From the NCBI RefSeq assembly GCF_001189245.1, contig NZ_LFIQ01000119.1, positions 98,550-136,596 on the forward strand: 38,047 bases of DNA, in the 5' to 3' direction. Within the stretch, counting starts at the first letter, position 1, and the number at the start of each line of letters is the position of its first letter. The DNA comes from Bradyrhizobium pachyrhizi. GTDB lineage: Bacteria; Pseudomonadota; Alphaproteobacteria; Rhizobiales; Xanthobacteraceae. The notes under the pieces were generated by a model that made no database searches, was not told where the DNA came from, and saw only the letters and a program-made list of their open reading frames with translations. Positions 1 to 7,167 of this stretch are shown one piece after another. The position numbers were made by a program, and so were the translations under genes.

Positions 1-1370
1 AGATCAACCGCCACGCCGCCCGCAAATCGGCGCTGACCGAGGCGCACAGCCGCGTCGCCGCCGACCGCGCCGAGGCCGAAGCCGCGCATGAGAGCGCGGC
101 TTCCGCGCTCGCCGAACTGCCGCCGGGTGTCGAGACCGAGGCCCAGCTCGCCGCGGTTCGCGCCGAGATCGACAACCAGCGCCGGGCCGCGGCGCAAGTC
201 CGCGCCGAGGCACAGGCGCTGGCCCGCGAGGCCGAGCTCGCCGACCGCCGCGTGCAGGCGATCGTTGCCGAGCGCAATGAGTGGCAGAACCGCAAGACCA
301 GCGCCGCCTCGCAGGTCGAGACCGTCGAGGCGCGCATCGCCGAGGTGTCGGCCGAGCGCGAGGAACTCGCCAATGCGCCCGAAGTGTTCGCCGAGAAGCG
401 CAGCGCGCTGATCACGGAGATCGAGCACGCCGAGGGCGATCGCCGCATCGCCGCCGACGCGCTGGCGACCGCGGAAGCCGCGATGGCGGAAACCGATCGC
501 CTCGCCAAGGCCTCGCTCGAAGCGCTGTCCTCATCCCGCGAAGCTACCGCGCGCGCCGAAGAGCGCATGGAAGGCACGCGCCGCCGCCTTGCCGACATCG
601 AGCGTGAGATCCACGACATGCTCGAGGTCGAGCCCAGCGCGGTCGTCGGCATGGCCGAGATCGAACCCGGCCAGGAGCTGCCGCCGGTCGCGCAGGTCGA
701 GGAAGAGCTCGAAAAGCTGCGCCGCGACCGCGAGCGGCTCGGTGCCGTCAATTTGCGCGCCGAGGAAGAGCTCAAGGAAGTCGAGACCCAGCACACCGCA
801 CTGACCACCGAACGCGACGATCTCGTCGAAGCGATCAAGCGGCTGCGGCAGGGCATCCAGAGCCTCAACCGCGAGGCGCGCGAGCGCCTGCTGACCTCGT
901 TCGAGACCGTCAACAACCACTTCAAGCGGCTGTTCACCGAGCTGTTCGGCGGTGGCGAGGCCGCACTGCATCTGATCGAGAGCGACGATCCGCTCGAGGC
1001 CGGCCTCGAGATCATCGCCAAGCCGCCCGGCAAGAAGCCGCAGACGCTCTCGCTGCTCTCGGGCGGTGAGCAGGCGCTGACGGCGCTCGCGCTGATCTTC
1101 GCGGTGTTCCTGACCAACCCGTCGCCGATCTGCGTGCTGGACGAGGTCGACGCGCCGCTCGACGACCACAACGTCGAACGGTTCTGCACCCTGCTGAACG
1201 AGATGACCGGCTCGACCGAGACGCGCTTCATCATCATCACGCACAATCCGATCACGATGGCGCGGATGAACCGGCTGTTCGGTGTCACCATGGCCGAGCG
1301 CGGCGTGTCGCAGCTGGTGTCGGTCGACCTGCAGGGCGCGGTCGACATCCTCGACCAGAACGTGGCGTAA
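1..1370 (+). CDS. smc: Chromosome segregation protein SMC, C-terminal part (5' end outside window)
   Basis: SMC is the ATPase arm of the SMC-ScpAB condensin that compacts and separates chromosomes in the cytoplasm. The frame is open from base 3, so the start and N-terminal Walker A lie upstream of the window. Roughly the first 280 visible residues are Ala/Glu/Arg-rich heptad-like coiled coil. The C-terminal head follows: an ABC signature (LSLLSGGEQ, near base 1050), then Walker B with its catalytic acidic residue (CVLDEVDAPLDDHN, near 1134) and the switch histidine (IIITHN, near 1231). These are the expected C-terminal head motifs in the expected order. It ends in TAA with no obvious terminator, only repeat A1. 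Identification is firm; the only uncertainty is the missing 5' part. Confidence 0.96.
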   Translation, partial: INRHAARKSALTEAHSRVAADRAEAEAAHESAASALAELPPGVETEAQLAAVRAEIDNQRRAAAQVRAEAQALAREAELADRRVQAIVAERNEWQNRKTSAASQVETVEARIAEVSAEREELANAPEVFAEKRSALITEIEHAEGDRRIAADALATAEAAMAETDRLAKASLEALSSSREATARAEERMEGTRRRLADIEREIHDMLEVEPSAVVGMAEIEPGQELPPVAQVEEELEKLRRDRERLGAVNLRAEEELKEVETQHTALTTERDDLVEAIKRLRQGIQSLNREARERLLTSFETVNNHFKRLFTELFGGGEAALHLIESDDPLEAGLEIIAKPPGKKPQTLSLLSGGEQALTALALIFAVFLTNPSPICVLDEVDAPLDDHNVERFCTLLNEMTGSTETRFIIITHNPITMARMNRLFGVTMAERGVSQLVSVDLQGAVDILDQNVA

Positions 1371-1381
1371 CGATTAAATGC

Positions 1382-1486
1382 CGTCATTCCGGAGTGGTCC
1401 GAAAGACCATATCCGGAATCTCGAGATTCCCCAGGGGCGCAATTGCGCCCCTGGGGTTCGATGCTGCGCATCGCGCCGGAATGACG
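1382..1486. repeat. Intergenic palindromic repeat, family A copy 1
   Basis: The element starts with CGTCATTCCGG and ends with CCGGAATGACG, the reverse complement. Inside are a GGAATCTCGAGATTCC palindrome and a second long palindrome (CCCCAGGGGCGCAATTGCGC and following). Three further copies occur in this window (3307, 7069, 11657). It fills the gap between smc and the Rsm22-like gene and contains no credible gene. Confidence 0.85.
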
Positions 1487-1504
1487 TGCAAATGACGGCG
1501 AGCC

Positions 1505-2470
1505 ATGACCTCACCCGACCTCCCCGCCGAACTCAGAGCAGCCCTGAACGCCAGGCTCGAAGGCCTGTCGCGCAGCGACGCCGCCGGCCGCGCGGCGGTG
1601 ATCTCGCAGACCTATCGCGAAGGCGGCGGCTCCTCGACGATCAGGACCGAGACCGATGCGCTAGCCTATGCGCTGGCGCGGATGCCGGCGACCTATGCTG
1701 CGGTCGTGGCATGTCTCAATGCGCTGACCGAGATCAGGCCGGACTTCGCGCCGGCGCGCCTGCTCGATGTCGGCGCCGGCCCGGGCACCGCGACCTGGGC
1801 CGCCGCGGAAGCGTTCGCGTCGCTGCGGGACTTCAATCCGCTTGATGCCAACGGCGCGTTGCGGACGCTCGCCGAGGGGCTGTTTCACGGCAGCATTCGC
1901 CTGCATGACATCAGCTACGAACTCGGCCAGGCGCGTGCCCTGCTCGACAAGGCCGAGCCCGCCGACCTCGTCGTCGCCAGCTACATGATCGGCGAGCTCG
2001 GCGACGCGGAGCGCGGGGCGCTGGCCGATGCGCTGTGGTCGAAAACCAGCGACACGCTGCTGGTCGTCGAGCCCGGCACGCCCGCCGGCTATGCGCGGAT
2101 CATCGCACTCCGCGCGCGATTGATCGCTGCGGGTGCGCATGTCGTTGCCCCCTGCCCGCATGACGGCGGCTGTCCGCTGGTCGCGCCCGACTGGTGCCAT
2201 TTCTCGCAGCGCCTGCAACGCTCCCGCGCGCACAAGCAGCTCAAGGGCGCCAACGTCCCGTTCGAGGACGAGCGCTTCGCCTATGTCGCGCTGAGCCGCA
2301 CCAAGGCCGCAGCGCGCCTGTCCCGCGTGCTGGCGCAGCCGGATCTCGGCAAGGTCGAGATCGCGGCCAAGCTGTGCACACCCGAAGGCGTCACGGTCGC
2401 CAGAGTGCCGCGCCGAGCCAAGGGCGATTACGCCCGCGCGCGGCACTGGCGCTGGGGCGATGCGGTCTAG
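1505..2470 (+). CDS. Rsm22/METTL17-family small-ribosomal-subunit methyltransferase-like protein
   Basis: This 321-residue protein matches the Rsm22 family (mitochondrial small-subunit assembly factors and bacterial homologues). Residues 86-98 (LLDVGAGPGTATW) are the SAM-binding motif I of a Rossmann methyltransferase. The C-terminal half has four cysteines: C217, C223 and C231 in a CPHDGGCPL...WCHF block, plus C291. This pattern resembles the cysteines that hold a [4Fe-4S] cluster in METTL17-type members. The following FSQRLQRSRAHKQLKG stretch is also typical of the family. The ATG at 1505 follows a GACGGCGAGCC stretch, so the ribosome site is weak. The gene sits between repeats A1 and B1 with no operon partner. 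Family call is confident; whether it methylates rRNA or only assists assembly is not visible. Confidence 0.85.
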   Translation: MTSPDLPAELRAALNARLEGLSRSDAAGRAAVISQTYREGGGSSTIRTETDALAYALARMPATYAAVVACLNALTEIRPDFAPARLLDVGAGPGTATWAAAEAFASLRDFNPLDANGALRTLAEGLFHGSIRLHDISYELGQARALLDKAEPADLVVASYMIGELGDAERGALADALWSKTSDTLLVVEPGTPAGYARIIALRARLIAAGAHVVAPCPHDGGCPLVAPDWCHFSQRLQRSRAHKQLKGANVPFEDERFAYVALSRTKAAARLSRVLAQPDLGKVEIAAKLCTPEGVTVARVPRRAKGDYARARHWRWGDAV

Positions 2471-2477
2471 TTACTTG

Positions 2478-2597
2478 CGTCGTCCCGGCGAAGGCCGGGA
2501 CCCATAACCACCGAGGTTTGTTGCGAGTGAAGTCGTCGCCGCTTGCGCCCCTTCCGCGGGCCGCGGCGTATGGGTCCCGGCCTTCGCCGGGACGACG
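2478..2597. repeat. Intergenic palindromic repeat, family B copy 1
   Basis: The left end CGTCGTCCCGGCGAAGGCCG continues to GGGACCCATAACC. The right end GTATGGGTCCCGGCCTTCGC continues to CGGGACGACG and is its inverted complement across about 60 bases. Copies of the same family lie at 10769-10886 and, truncated by the window end, at 38020-38047. Confidence 0.85.
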
Positions 2598-2718
2598 ATA
2601 TTGAACTAATTTGCGGCCATCACCGACTAACGCTTGCCCACCTTTCCGCGGCGGGCTGCCCTGCGCCCCGATCTTGGGCTACGGTGCCGCCGTCTCGTCC
2701 ATCAGGAGCTGCCCCGTC

Positions 2719-3279
2719 ATGTCGACCAGCTGGATCGTTATCGGCGTCATCGTGCTTCTCATGCTGTTTGCATTCGGCGCTTACAACCGCCTCGTGGCGC
2801 TCAGCCAGCGGGTCGGACAGGCCTTTGCCGACATCGACGTGCAGCTCAAGCAGCGTCACGACCTGATCCCGAACCTGGTCGAAACGGTGAAGGGCTATGC
2901 CGCGCATGAGCGCGGCACGCTCGACGACGTCATCAAGGCGCGCAATTCGGCGATGTCGGCGCAGGGTCCGGCCCAGGTCTCGGCGGCGGAGAACCAGCTC
3001 TCCGGCGCGCTCGGCCGGCTGATCGCGCTGTCGGAGGCCTATCCGGACCTCAAGGCCAACGCCAATTTCCAGCAACTCGCCTCGGAGCTGTCCGATCTCG
3101 AGAACAAGATCGCCGCCAGCCGTCGCTTCTTCAACAACGCGGTCCAGGAATACAACACCGGCATCCAGCAGATGCCGGCCGCGCTGTTCGCCGGCATGTT
3201 CGGCTTCACGCGCAAGGATTTCTTCGACCTCGGCGCCAGCCGCACGGAGGTCGAGGCGGCGCCGAGCGTGAAGTTCTGA
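2719..3279 (+). CDS. lemA: LemA family membrane protein
   Basis: This is a 186-residue LemA protein. Residues 4-22 form one N-terminal membrane segment. The signature region follows with the characteristic QLKQRHDLIPNLVETVKGYA block at about 43-62, and then long amphipathic helices. The open frame extends further upstream, but the ATG at 2719 has an AGGAG ribosome site 10 bases before it and gives the normal family length and N-terminus. The next gene on the same strand is an M48 peptidase; LemA/M48 adjacency is widespread in bacteria and suggests joint action at the envelope. The biochemical role of LemA is not established. Repeat A2 separates the two genes, so co-transcription is likely but not certain. 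Confidence 0.93.
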   Translation: MSTSWIVIGVIVLLMLFAFGAYNRLVALSQRVGQAFADIDVQLKQRHDLIPNLVETVKGYAAHERGTLDDVIKARNSAMSAQGPAQVSAAENQLSGALGRLIALSEAYPDLKANANFQQLASELSDLENKIAASRRFFNNAVQEYNTGIQQMPAALFAGMFGFTRKDFFDLGASRTEVEAAPSVKF

Positions 3280-3306
3280 TTACTTCCTTCGAGATGACGC
3301 CCCTTC

Positions 3307-3407
3307 GGTCATTCCGGGGCGATGCAACGCATCGAACCCGGAATCTCATCTCACTCACTAATCTCGAGATTCCGGGTTCGCGCGTGCCACGTGCCCCGGA
3401 ATGACGG
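3307..3407. repeat. Intergenic palindromic repeat, family A copy 2
   Basis: The element has GGTCATTCCGGGGCGATGCA at the left and CCCCGGAATGACGG at the right, with central GAATCTC...ATCTCGAGATTCCGGGTTCG. It lies between lemA and the M48 peptidase gene and ends about 18 bases before that gene's ATG, so it would be part of the leader of that reading frame. Confidence 0.85.
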
Positions 3408-3425
3408 TGGAAGCGGACGCGCACC

Positions 3426-4655
3426 ATGGCCGCCTATGGTCTCTACACGCATATCGCATCGAACAAGTTTCGTTCGATGCTGCTGCTTGCCGGCCTGTTC
3501 CTGCTGATCTACGTGCTGGTCTATGCCGGCGCGCTGGTCGCGGAGGTGATGATCGATAGCGGCCGCACCGTCGACTATTATCTGACGCGGGCCTCGCGCG
3601 ACCTGGTCTCGGCCTTCCCGTGGGCGACGATCGCGGCTGCGGCCTGGATCGTGATCGCCTATTTCTTCCACCAGAGGATGATCGATGCCGTCACCGGCGG
3701 TGAAAGCGTGACGCGCCAGCAGCAGCCGCGGCTCTACAATCTTCTGGAAAATCTCTGCATCTCGCGCGGCATCCCGATGCCGAAGCTGAAGGTGATGGAC
3801 AGCCTGGCGCTGAATGCGTTCGCGACCGGACTGAACCGGAGCCAATACGCCATCACCGTCACCACCGGCCTGTTGAAGGCGCTGAATGATAAGGAGATCG
3901 AGGCCGTGCTCGGCCACGAGCTCACCCATATCAAGAACGGCGACGTGCAGCTGATGGTGATCGCCGTGATCATCGCCGGCGTGGTCGGCTTCTTCGGCGA
4001 GCTGTTCTTCCGCCTGTTCACAAACCTGTCGTGGAACTCGAGCGGCGGCGGAGGCGGCTGGTCGTCTTCGTCCTCTCGCTCCTCGTCATCCTCCTCGGAC
4101 CGCGACAGCAAGGGCTCGGGCGGCGGCGCGATCATCGTGATCATCATCGCGGTCGCGCTGATCGTGTTGGCCTGGCTGCTGTCGCAAGTGGTCAAGCTCG
4201 CGCTGTCGCGCTCGCGCGAATTCCTCGCCGATGCCGGATCGGTGGAGTTGACCAAGAACCCCGACGCGATGATCTCGGCGCTGCGCAAGATCGAGAACCG
4301 CGGCGAGCTGCCGGACGCCACCTCGGCGGTGATGGAACTCTGCGTCGACAATCCGCGCGAGGGGTTTGCCGACCTGTTCGCCACCCATCCCTCGGTGAAG
4401 TCCCGGGTCGATGCCTTGGTGAAATATGCCGGCGGCCACGATCCCGGACCGCTGGCGCTGCCGGACGAGACGGAGTCGCAGGATGTGCCGTCCGCGGCGG
4501 GCGACCAGCCTCCGCCGGCGACCCATGGCCCATGGAGCGATACGCCGCCGGCGCAGCCGAACAATCCGCCGCCGCTGCCGGGCACAACTCCCAGGCAGGG
4601 ACCGTTTGGTCCGCTTCAAGGTCCGCTCCAGGGCCCTTGGGGCCCGCGCCGCTGA
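3426..4655 (+). CDS. M48 family zinc metallopeptidase (HtpX-like), membrane-bound
   Basis: This is a 409-residue integral membrane peptidase. The zinc site is visible as HELTH (H164, E165, H168), with the third ligand E265 in SREFLADA. Hydrophobic segments lie at about 17-39, 66-80, 174-195 and 235-255, the usual HtpX-like layout around the catalytic helix. Two parts are unusual: a Gly/Ser run (about 205-234, with many consecutive serines) between the third and fourth membrane segments, and a Pro/Gly-rich tail after about residue 355 containing near-repeats of GPLQGP. The protein probably degrades misfolded or surplus membrane proteins, in partnership with LemA. The ATG at 3426 has only a weak GGAAG upstream. 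The family is clear; the substrate is unknown. Confidence 0.92.
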   Translation: MAAYGLYTHIASNKFRSMLLLAGLFLLIYVLVYAGALVAEVMIDSGRTVDYYLTRASRDLVSAFPWATIAAAAWIVIAYFFHQRMIDAVTGGESVTRQQQPRLYNLLENLCISRGIPMPKLKVMDSLALNAFATGLNRSQYAITVTTGLLKALNDKEIEAVLGHELTHIKNGDVQLMVIAVIIAGVVGFFGELFFRLFTNLSWNSSGGGGGWSSSSSRSSSSSSDRDSKGSGGGAIIVIIIAVALIVLAWLLSQVVKLALSRSREFLADAGSVELTKNPDAMISALRKIENRGELPDATSAVMELCVDNPREGFADLFATHPSVKSRVDALVKYAGGHDPGPLALPDETESQDVPSAAGDQPPPATHGPWSDTPPAQPNNPPPLPGTTPRQGPFGPLQGPLQGPWGPRR

Positions 4656-4676
4656 CCGCTTGAGCGGTTTGATTTG
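4655..4676 (+). terminator. Possible weak terminator after the M48 gene
   Basis: ACCGC-TTGA-GCGGT is a perfect 5-bp stem overlapping the TGA stop of the peptidase gene and is followed by TTGATTTG. The stem is short and the T run interrupted, so activity is doubtful. Confidence 0.35.
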
Positions 4677-4678
4677 AC

Positions 4679-4723
4679 CATGATTGTCTCGGAAAACCGG
4701 CTGCGCATTCTTCCGGATCATGG
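4679..4723. repeat. Repeat family E copy 1 (GAAAACCGG...TTCCGGATCATG)
   Basis: CATGATTGTCTCGGAAAACC continues to GGCTGCGCATTCTTCCGGATCATG, an imperfect inverted repeat. A second copy lies at 35582-35656. Similar short GGAAAACCGG/CCGGATCATG elements are common between genes in rhizobia. Confidence 0.7.
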
Positions 4724-4881
4724 CCCTAGCTTACTCAGTCCATTAAGGAAATTCCCACCAAACCGATCGTGGGCGCCTTAAGGAATTGAATTCTCCCTCG
4801 TTTCTGCCATGTTCGCGCCCAAAGCAGTGTGGGGACTTGCCGATCGCCATCGCGATCGGGAGCGCGCTTTAAGGGACTTCC

Positions 4882-5625
4882 ATGGCAAAGCCGGTTGTGA
4901 TCGTGGTGGGCGCCGACAAGGGCGGGGTCGGCAAGACCACCGTCTCGCGTACGCTCCTGGACTATTTCAGTGCAAATAACGTGCAGACCCGGGCGTTCGA
5001 CACCGAATCGCCGCGCGGGACGCTGAAGCGCTTCCATCCCGACATCACCGAGATCGTCGACATGACGACGACCGCGGACCAGATGAAGATCTTCGATACG
5101 CTGAACTCGGGGCCCTCGGTCACCGTAATCGACGTCCGCGCCGGCCTGTTGTCTCCCGCGCTGGCCTCGCTGCGCGACATCGGCTTCCTCGACGCGGCGC
5201 GCTCCGGCCAGATCACCTTCGCCGTGTTCCATATCCTCGGCCCGTCGATCGCCTCGCTGGACGAGATCGCCGAAACTGCCAACTTCATGAGCGGCGCGAA
5301 ATATTTCCTGGTGAAGAACTTCATCAACGACACCCAGTTCTTCCAGTGGGACCAGGCGACCTACAATTCCTACTTCCACCGCATCAAGGATGCCGTGGAC
5401 CTGACCATCCCGAAGCTCAACGAAATGGCCTATGAGCAGGTCGAGGTCTCCTCGGTTCCGTTCCTGAAATTCGTCGCCAACAAGGGCATCAACGACGACG
5501 CCGCCAACTACTCCTTCGTGCTGCGCGGCTATGTCCGGCACTGGCTCGCCAATGTCTGGAGCGAGTACGACCGGATCAAGCTGACCGACCTCGTCGGCGC
5601 CAAGTCGGCCAAAGGCGAAAAATAG
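4882..5625 (+). CDS. MinD/ParA-like (SIMIBI) P-loop ATPase, function unknown
   Basis: This is a 247-residue soluble protein. A deviant Walker A motif, KGGVGKTT (13-20), follows a beta strand (VVIVVGAD). A switch-I-like DTESPRG (40-46) and a Walker B-like VTVIDVRAG (D84) complete a MinD/ParA/ArsA-type fold. No ParB partner, parS-like site or plasmid gene is near, so chromosome or plasmid partition is unlikely. A second, related P-loop gene follows after 60 bases, which suggests a two-ATPase unit. The ATG at 4882 has AAGGGA 6 bases upstream. The approximately 225-base upstream gap holds three TTAAGGRA boxes (4743, 4778, 4869). The fold is confident. The job is not known and could be positioning or loading of a cellular cargo. 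Confidence 0.8.
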   Translation: MAKPVVIVVGADKGGVGKTTVSRTLLDYFSANNVQTRAFDTESPRGTLKRFHPDITEIVDMTTTADQMKIFDTLNSGPSVTVIDVRAGLLSPALASLRDIGFLDAARSGQITFAVFHILGPSIASLDEIAETANFMSGAKYFLVKNFINDTQFFQWDQATYNSYFHRIKDAVDLTIPKLNEMAYEQVEVSSVPFLKFVANKGINDDAANYSFVLRGYVRHWLANVWSEYDRIKLTDLVGAKSAKGEK

Positions 5626-5685
5626 TCGGACCTTCGACCTTGATGGGGCTGGATTAGGCGAAAATTTGGCCTGATATAGCGGGCG

Positions 5686-6354
5686 ATGTCATCCACGCCC
5701 GTTTACATCATCTGCTCGCCCCGCCCGCAGGTCGGCAAGACGCTGATCGCGCGGCTGCTCGGCGAATTCCTGTTGCTCAAGAACGGCGACGTGGTCTGCT
5801 ACGACATCAATCTGAAGGAGCCATCGCTGCTCGACTATCTGCCGCGGATCACCGAAACCGCAGACGTCATCGACACCTACGGCAAGATGCAGCTGATGGA
5901 CCGCGTCATCGTCAATGACGGCATCGGCAAGGTGATCGACCTCGGCTACCACGCGTTCGACGAATTCTTCAGAATGTGCGACGAGATCGGGCTGATGAAG
6001 GAGGCGCTGCGCCGCCGCGTCTCACCCGTGATCCTGTACGTCGCCGATACCGACCGCGCCTCGGTGCGCGGCTACCAGACGCTGCTCGGCATGATCCCGC
6101 CGAATGCGCTGATCGTCATCGACAACGAGTTCGTGGTGCGCGGCGAGCTGCCGCCGGTCATGACCGGCAGCCGGGTGCTGCGCTTCCGCGCGCTGCCGGT
6201 GTTCCTGAAGACCTATATCGACCGGCTGAACTTCTCCTTCACCGGCTATCTGCGCCAGGAAAAGGATTCATCGACCGAGCTGCATCAATGGATCCGGCGG
6301 AATTACACGACGTTCCGCGATCTCGAATTGAGCATGCTGCTGCAGCGGGGATAA
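5686..6354 (+). CDS. Second P-loop ATPase-like protein with degenerate Walker A
   Basis: This 222-residue protein starts with the same layout as the ATPase before it: VYIICSPRPQVGKTLIARLL here against VVIVVGADKGGVGKTTVSRT there. The GKT of the P-loop is kept (17-19), but the KGG of the deviant motif is replaced by PRPQ. A Walker B-like GKVIDLGYHA (D85) corresponds to VIDVRAG in the neighbour. There is no signal peptide or membrane segment. The two genes are probably an ancient duplication or a heterodimer of an active and a weakened ATPase; that is inference from layout. The ATG at 5686 has no strong ribosome site, so translation may depend on the upstream gene. The gene ends just before repeat C1. 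Confidence 0.72.
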   Translation: MSSTPVYIICSPRPQVGKTLIARLLGEFLLLKNGDVVCYDINLKEPSLLDYLPRITETADVIDTYGKMQLMDRVIVNDGIGKVIDLGYHAFDEFFRMCDEIGLMKEALRRRVSPVILYVADTDRASVRGYQTLLGMIPPNALIVIDNEFVVRGELPPVMTGSRVLRFRALPVFLKTYIDRLNFSFTGYLRQEKDSSTELHQWIRRNYTTFRDLELSMLLQRG

Positions 6355-6359
6355 CTCTG

Positions 6360-6506
6360 CTCCCTCGCCCCGCTCTTGCGGGGAGAGGGTCGGGGTGAGG
6401 GGCTGGTTCCGCAAATTCGACCGAGATTGGAGTGCGCGGAGAGTCCCCCTCACCCGGATCGCATCTTCGATGCGATCCGGCCTCTCCCCGCACGCGGGGC
6501 GAGGCT
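6360..6506. repeat. Intergenic repeat, family C copy 1
   Basis: The element opens with TCCCTCGCCCCGCTCTTGCG and GGGAGAGGGT. It ends with AGAGTCCCCCTCACCCGGAT, the CGCATC...GATGCGATCCGG palindrome, and CTCTCCCCGCACGCGGGGCG. The same modules in the same order occur at 36128-36263. It lies between convergent genes and may also act as a bidirectional terminator. Confidence 0.85.
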
Positions 6507-6512
6507 AAGAGA

Positions 6513-7052
6513 TCAATGTCCCTCGAACGCCATCAGCGTGCGCACCGGAACGTCCATCGCGCGCAGCTTGGCCGCGCCGCCGAGGTCGGGCAGGTCGACG
6601 ATGAAGCAGGCAGCGACCACATTGGCGCCGATCTGGCGCAGCAGCTTCACCGCGCCCTCCGCAGTGCCGCCGGTCGCGATCAGATCGTCGACCAGGATCA
6701 CGCGCTCGCCGGGCTGCACGGCGTCGGCATGCATCTCCATCTCGTCGATGCCGTATTCCAGCGAATAGGCGATCCGCACCGTGGTGTGCGGCAGCTTGCC
6801 CTTCTTGCGGATCGGCACGAAGCCGGCGGAGAGCTGATGCGCCACCGCGCCGCCAAGGATGAAGCCGCGGGCCTCGATGCCGGCGACCTTGTCGACCTTC
6901 GCCCCCGCCCAGGGATGCACCAGCTCGTCGACCGCACGACGGAAGGCCCTCGCATCCGCCAGCAGCGTCGTGATGTCGCGAAACAGGATGCCCTTCTTCG
7001 GGTAGTCCGGGATGGTGCGAACGGTCGCCTTGATGTCGTGGTCGAAGGTCAT
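6513..7052 (-). CDS. apt: Adenine phosphoribosyltransferase
   Basis: Apt converts adenine and PRPP to AMP in purine salvage. The 179-residue protein has the family N-terminus (IPDYPKKGILFRDITTLLAD), the ARGF block and the PRPP-binding loop VILVDDLIATGGTA. A longer frame would begin at 7073, but that ATG is inside repeat A3. The ATG at 7052 (MTFDHDIKATVRTIPDYP) gives the standard length. It is transcribed alone, towards repeat C1. No regulatory site was recognised. Confidence in function is high. Confidence 0.95.
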   Translation of the reverse strand: MTFDHDIKATVRTIPDYPKKGILFRDITTLLADARAFRRAVDELVHPWAGAKVDKVAGIEARGFILGGAVAHQLSAGFVPIRKKGKLPHTTVRIAYSLEYGIDEMEMHADAVQPGERVILVDDLIATGGTAEGAVKLLRQIGANVVAACFIVDLPDLGGAAKLRAMDVPVRTLMAFEGH

Positions 7053-7068
7053 TGGTCTCGCTCTGAGG

Positions 7069-7150
7069 GTCATTCCGGGGCGATGCGAAGCATCGAACCC
7101 GGAATCTCGAGATTCCGGGTCTGGTGCTAACGCACCATCCCGGAATGACG
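7069..7150. repeat. Intergenic palindromic repeat, family A copy 3
   Basis: GGTCATTCCGGGGCGATGCG through AAGCATCGAACCCGG, AATCTCGAGATTCCGGGTC, a GGTGC...GCACC hairpin, and CCCGGAATGACG. This is the cleanest copy of family A. It lies between apt and the 3' end of trpE(G). Confidence 0.88.
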
Positions 7151-7167
7151 ATGGTTAAACTTTGCCT

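Noticed and set aside
1382..1486. Repeats A to E as CRISPR arrays
   Set aside because: Copies are single and scattered, with internal palindromes and no regular repeat/spacer pattern or cas genes.
4882..6354. A plasmid or chromosome partition (parAB) locus
   Set aside because: No ParB-like gene or parS-type repeat is next to the two ATPases, and the second has lost part of its P-loop motif.
6268..6508. Small open frames within repeat C1
   Set aside because: They are made of palindromic repeat sequence and have no ribosome site or conserved product.
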